NCBI RefSeq assembly: GCF_900188455.1
Contig: NZ_FZOL01000010.1
Span: forward strand, 124,001 to 188,000
Source of the DNA: Pseudomonas japonica
GTDB lineage: Bacteria; Pseudomonadota; Gammaproteobacteria; Pseudomonadales; Pseudomonadaceae
Reading direction: 5' to 3'
DNA length: 64,000 nt
Part shown: one piece after another, positions 60,405-64,000 of the stretch
How positions within the stretch are numbered: the first letter of the stretch is position 1
Layout: each line of letters opens with the position of its first letter
The notes under the pieces: model-generated
Told to the model about the DNA's origin: nothing
What the model saw: the letters and a program-made list of their open reading frames with translations, nothing else
The model's database searches: none
Position numbers and translations under genes: made by a program

Positions 60405-61529
60405 ATGCCGACCACCACTCTGAAGCACCTTGCCGAGCTCGACGCCGCCACCTGGGACGCCCTGGCAGGCGACGACCAGCCGTTCCTGCGTCACGCCTTC
60501 CTCACCAGCCTGGAAGATAGCGGCAGCGTCAGCCCGCGTACTGGTTGGACGCCAGCCCATCGTCTGATCACGGATGACCACGGCAGGCTGCTGGCCGCCA
60601 TGCCCACCTACGCCAAGACCCACTCCTTCGGCGAGTACGTGTTCGACCACGGCTGGGCCGACGCCTGCGAGCGCGCCGGTATCCGCTATTACCCGAAGCT
60701 GCTCTGCGCCGTGCCGTTCTCGCCGGTGGGCGGGCCGCGTCTGCTGGGGCAGCCCGAGGCGCTGGCGAGGTTGCTGGAAGAAGTGGAGGAATCGTTGCCG
60801 GAGCAGGGGCTGTCGGGCCTGCACGTGAACTTCACCGACCCGTCCAGCGACGCGTTGTTGCGCGGTCGTGAAGGCTGGATGGAACGCCTCGGCTGTCAGT
60901 TCCACTGGCGCAACCAAGGCTACCGTGACTTCCAGGATTTCCTCGATGTCCTCAGCTCGCGCAAGCGCAAGCAGATGCGCAAGGAACGCGAGCAGGTGGC
61001 GGGGCAGGGCATCGAGTTCCGCTGGTACCGCGGCGCCGAGCTGAGCGAGGCGCAGTGGGACTTCGTCTTTGCCTGCTACGCCAACACCTACGCGGTGCGC
61101 CGTCGGGCGCCCTACCTGACCCGTGACTTCTTCAGCCTGCTCGCCGAACGCATGCCGGAGGCGATTCGCGTGGTCATGGCGATCCAGGGCGGGCGCGAGG
61201 TGGCGATGGCTTTCAGCTTGGTCGGTGGCGACAGTTTCTACGGTCGCTACTGGGGCTGCCTGGCCGAGTTCGACCGCCTGCATTTCGAGACCTGTTTCTA
61301 CCAGGGCATGGATTACGCCATCGCCGAAGGCCTGCAGCGCTTCGACGCCGGGGCCCAGGGCGAGCACAAGCTGATCCGCGGCTTCGAGCCGGTGATCACG
61401 CGATCCTGGCATTACCTGCTGCATCCGGGGCTGCGCACGGCGGTGGATGATTTCCTGCGCCAGGAGCGGCTGGGTGTGCTGGCTTACGCCGAAGAGGCGC
61501 GCTCGGCGCTGCCCTATCGGCAGGGCTAA
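60405..61529 (+). CDS. FemAB/GNAT-like protein (DUF482, peptidogalycan recognition)
   Basis: This 374-residue cytosolic protein has two GNAT-like halves, as in the FemAB-related DUF482 group. It contains HRLITDDHGRLLAAMPTYAK and HFETCFYQGMDYAIAEGLQRFDAGAQGEHK, a strong family match, and the C-terminal GFEPVITRSWHYL. FemAB enzymes use aminoacyl-tRNA to build cell-wall peptides; the DUF482 group is of unknown function. The upstream spacer has no clear co-transcribed gene. Confidence 0.85.
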   Translation: MPTTTLKHLAELDAATWDALAGDDQPFLRHAFLTSLEDSGSVSPRTGWTPAHRLITDDHGRLLAAMPTYAKTHSFGEYVFDHGWADACERAGIRYYPKLLCAVPFSPVGGPRLLGQPEALARLLEEVEESLPEQGLSGLHVNFTDPSSDALLRGREGWMERLGCQFHWRNQGYRDFQDFLDVLSSRKRKQMRKEREQVAGQGIEFRWYRGAELSEAQWDFVFACYANTYAVRRRAPYLTRDFFSLLAERMPEAIRVVMAIQGGREVAMAFSLVGGDSFYGRYWGCLAEFDRLHFETCFYQGMDYAIAEGLQRFDAGAQGEHKLIRGFEPVITRSWHYLLHPGLRTAVDDFLRQERLGVLAYAEEARSALPYRQG

Positions 61530-61534
61530 GACAC

Positions 61535-61643
61535 GGGGGCTGCTTTGCAGCCCTTCGCGAGCAAGCTCGCTCCCACAAAGAAACGACATGCACCGAACTA
61601 TTGTGGGAGCGAGCTTGCTCGCGAAGGGCCGCAAAGCGGCCCC
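61535..61643. repeat. Second REP family, inverted pair
   Basis: The inverted copies CGCGAGCAAGCTCGCTCCCACA and TGTGGGAGCGAGCTTGCTCG with GGGGGCTGC/GGCCGC side stems differ from the TAGGAGCGTGGCTTGCC family elsewhere in this window. It lies between two convergent genes. Confidence 0.88.
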
Positions 61644-61646
61644 ATT

Positions 61647-63482
<1,836 letters not shown>

Positions 63483-63549
63483 CTAGAGGTTCACTCCTGT
63501 AAAGGGGGCGAGCGCCTCGCCCGCGGGTCACGTCCCTGTGACACTGCGG

Positions 63550-64000
63550 TCAGTCGATGCGCTTGGCCGATTTGATGTAGACCGGATCGGCGGGCACGTC
63601 ACGCATGCCTTTCTTGATGGTGGTCGGCGAGTTGACGATCTGGTCGACCACCTCCATGCCGCTGGTGACCTTGCCGAATACGGCATAGCCGCGGTCGCGG
63701 CCGGGGTTGAGGAAATCGTTGTCGGCGACGTTGATGAAGAACTGGCTGGTGGCCGAGTTCGGGTCGCTGGTGCGGGCCATGGACAGGGTGCCGCGGGTGT
63801 TCTGCAGGCCGTTGCTGGCCTCGTTGCGGATCGGATCCTGGGTGTCCTTCTGCACCATCTGGTCGGTGAAGCCGCCGCCCTGGACCATGAAGCCCGGGAT
63901 CACGCGGTGGAAGATGGTGTTGTTGTAGAAACCGCTGTCGACATAGGCGAGGAAGTTCTTCGTGCTGATCGGCGCCTTCTCGGCGTTCAGCTCGATCTCG
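63550..64000 (-). CDS. ppiA: Cyclophilin-type peptidyl-prolyl isomerase (5' end outside window)
   Basis: Only the C-terminal 150 residues are visible; the gene runs off the right edge. The segment [20 protein letters not shown] and the catalytic [12 protein letters not shown], then the substrate-pocket [12 protein letters not shown], are the cyclophilin signature. The protein accelerates prolyl bond rotation during folding. Whether it is the periplasmic form (PpiA) or the cytosolic one (PpiB) depends on the missing N-terminus; the symbol rests on synteny with the ABC exporter that I recall from P. aeruginosa. Confidence 0.8.
   Translation of the reverse strand, partial: EIELNAEKAPISTKNFLAYVDSGFYNNTIFHRVIPGFMVQGGGFTDQMVQKDTQDPIRNEASNGLQNTRGTLSMARTSDPNSATSQFFINVADNDFLNPGRDRGYAVFGKVTSGMEVVDQIVNSPTTIKKGMRDVPADPVYIKSAKRID

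Noticed and set aside
60248..60520. Plus-strand frame in the Abi to FemAB-like spacer
   Set aside because: It overlaps the real start of the FemAB-like gene in another frame and shows no domain.

Overview
The window is about 64 kb of a high-GC gammaproteobacterial chromosome and reads as Pseudomonas, most likely the P. fluorescens/P. putida lineage. The evidence is the gene content (rnd-ycgL, aceK, oligopeptidase B, lpxO, hrpA, tandem fadD genes, an OprP/OprO-type porin), blocks that I recall in the same order in P. aeruginosa, and many Pseudomonas REP palindromes (core GTAGGAGCGTGGCTTGCCCGCGAA) between genes. I see no rRNA, tRNA, CRISPR array, prophage or complete insertion sequence. Gene density is high and most of the region is core genome, with a few accessory loci.

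Layout. 1-7.5 kb: end of a lipid A phosphoethanolamine transferase gene, rnd-ycgL, a 2-hydroxyacid dehydrogenase, a nitroreductase, a YcgN-like Cys-cluster protein, a metallopeptidase-like protein that has lost its zinc histidines, and small housekeeping genes. 7.5-16.5 kb: a lone cyclic-nucleotide-binding protein, oligopeptidase B, a YafJ-type amidotransferase, the 5-oxoprolinase operon pxpABC and a MoxR/VWA pair. 16.5-25.5 kb: cysK, lpxO, two convergent EamA exporters (the first behind a Val-rich leader ORF), aceK, a lipoprotein and a CvfB-type S1 protein. 25.5-34 kb: a secreted Cys-rich repeat protein, CsbD, YihY, a peptide deformylase, an ada-alkA DNA-alkylation-repair pair, a MocR regulator divergent from a threonine dehydratase, and a hicAB toxin-antitoxin pair.

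34-47 kb: a LysE exporter and AraC regulator, a four-gene ECF42-type sigma factor operon, a fatty-acid block (MaoC hydratase, lipase-like hydrolase, two fadD genes) and a gamma-glutamylpolyamine pair (PuuA/PuuB-like). 47-53 kb: hrpA and a KAS III enzyme. 53-59 kb: the porin, then an 885-bp imperfect palindrome loaded with hexanucleotide tracts, then a glucarate uptake and dehydration module (gudP, gudD) with a divergent GntR regulator and three matching operators. 59-64 kb: an Abi/HEPN gene, a FemAB/GNAT-like protein, an ABC exporter and the end of a cyclophilin gene.

Items most worth follow-up: the palindrome with three hexamer tracts (54.5-55.4 kb); the secreted 21-residue repeat protein (25.7 kb); a possible Val-codon attenuator before an EamA exporter (19.1-19.4 kb); an Ada protein missing three of its four zinc cysteines (29-30 kb); a candidate self-regulated ECF42 promoter (36.1 kb); and a 140-bp palindrome that supplies or abuts the stop codons of both flanking genes (23.1 kb). 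All functional calls come from reading motifs and from memory of the families; no database search was run.
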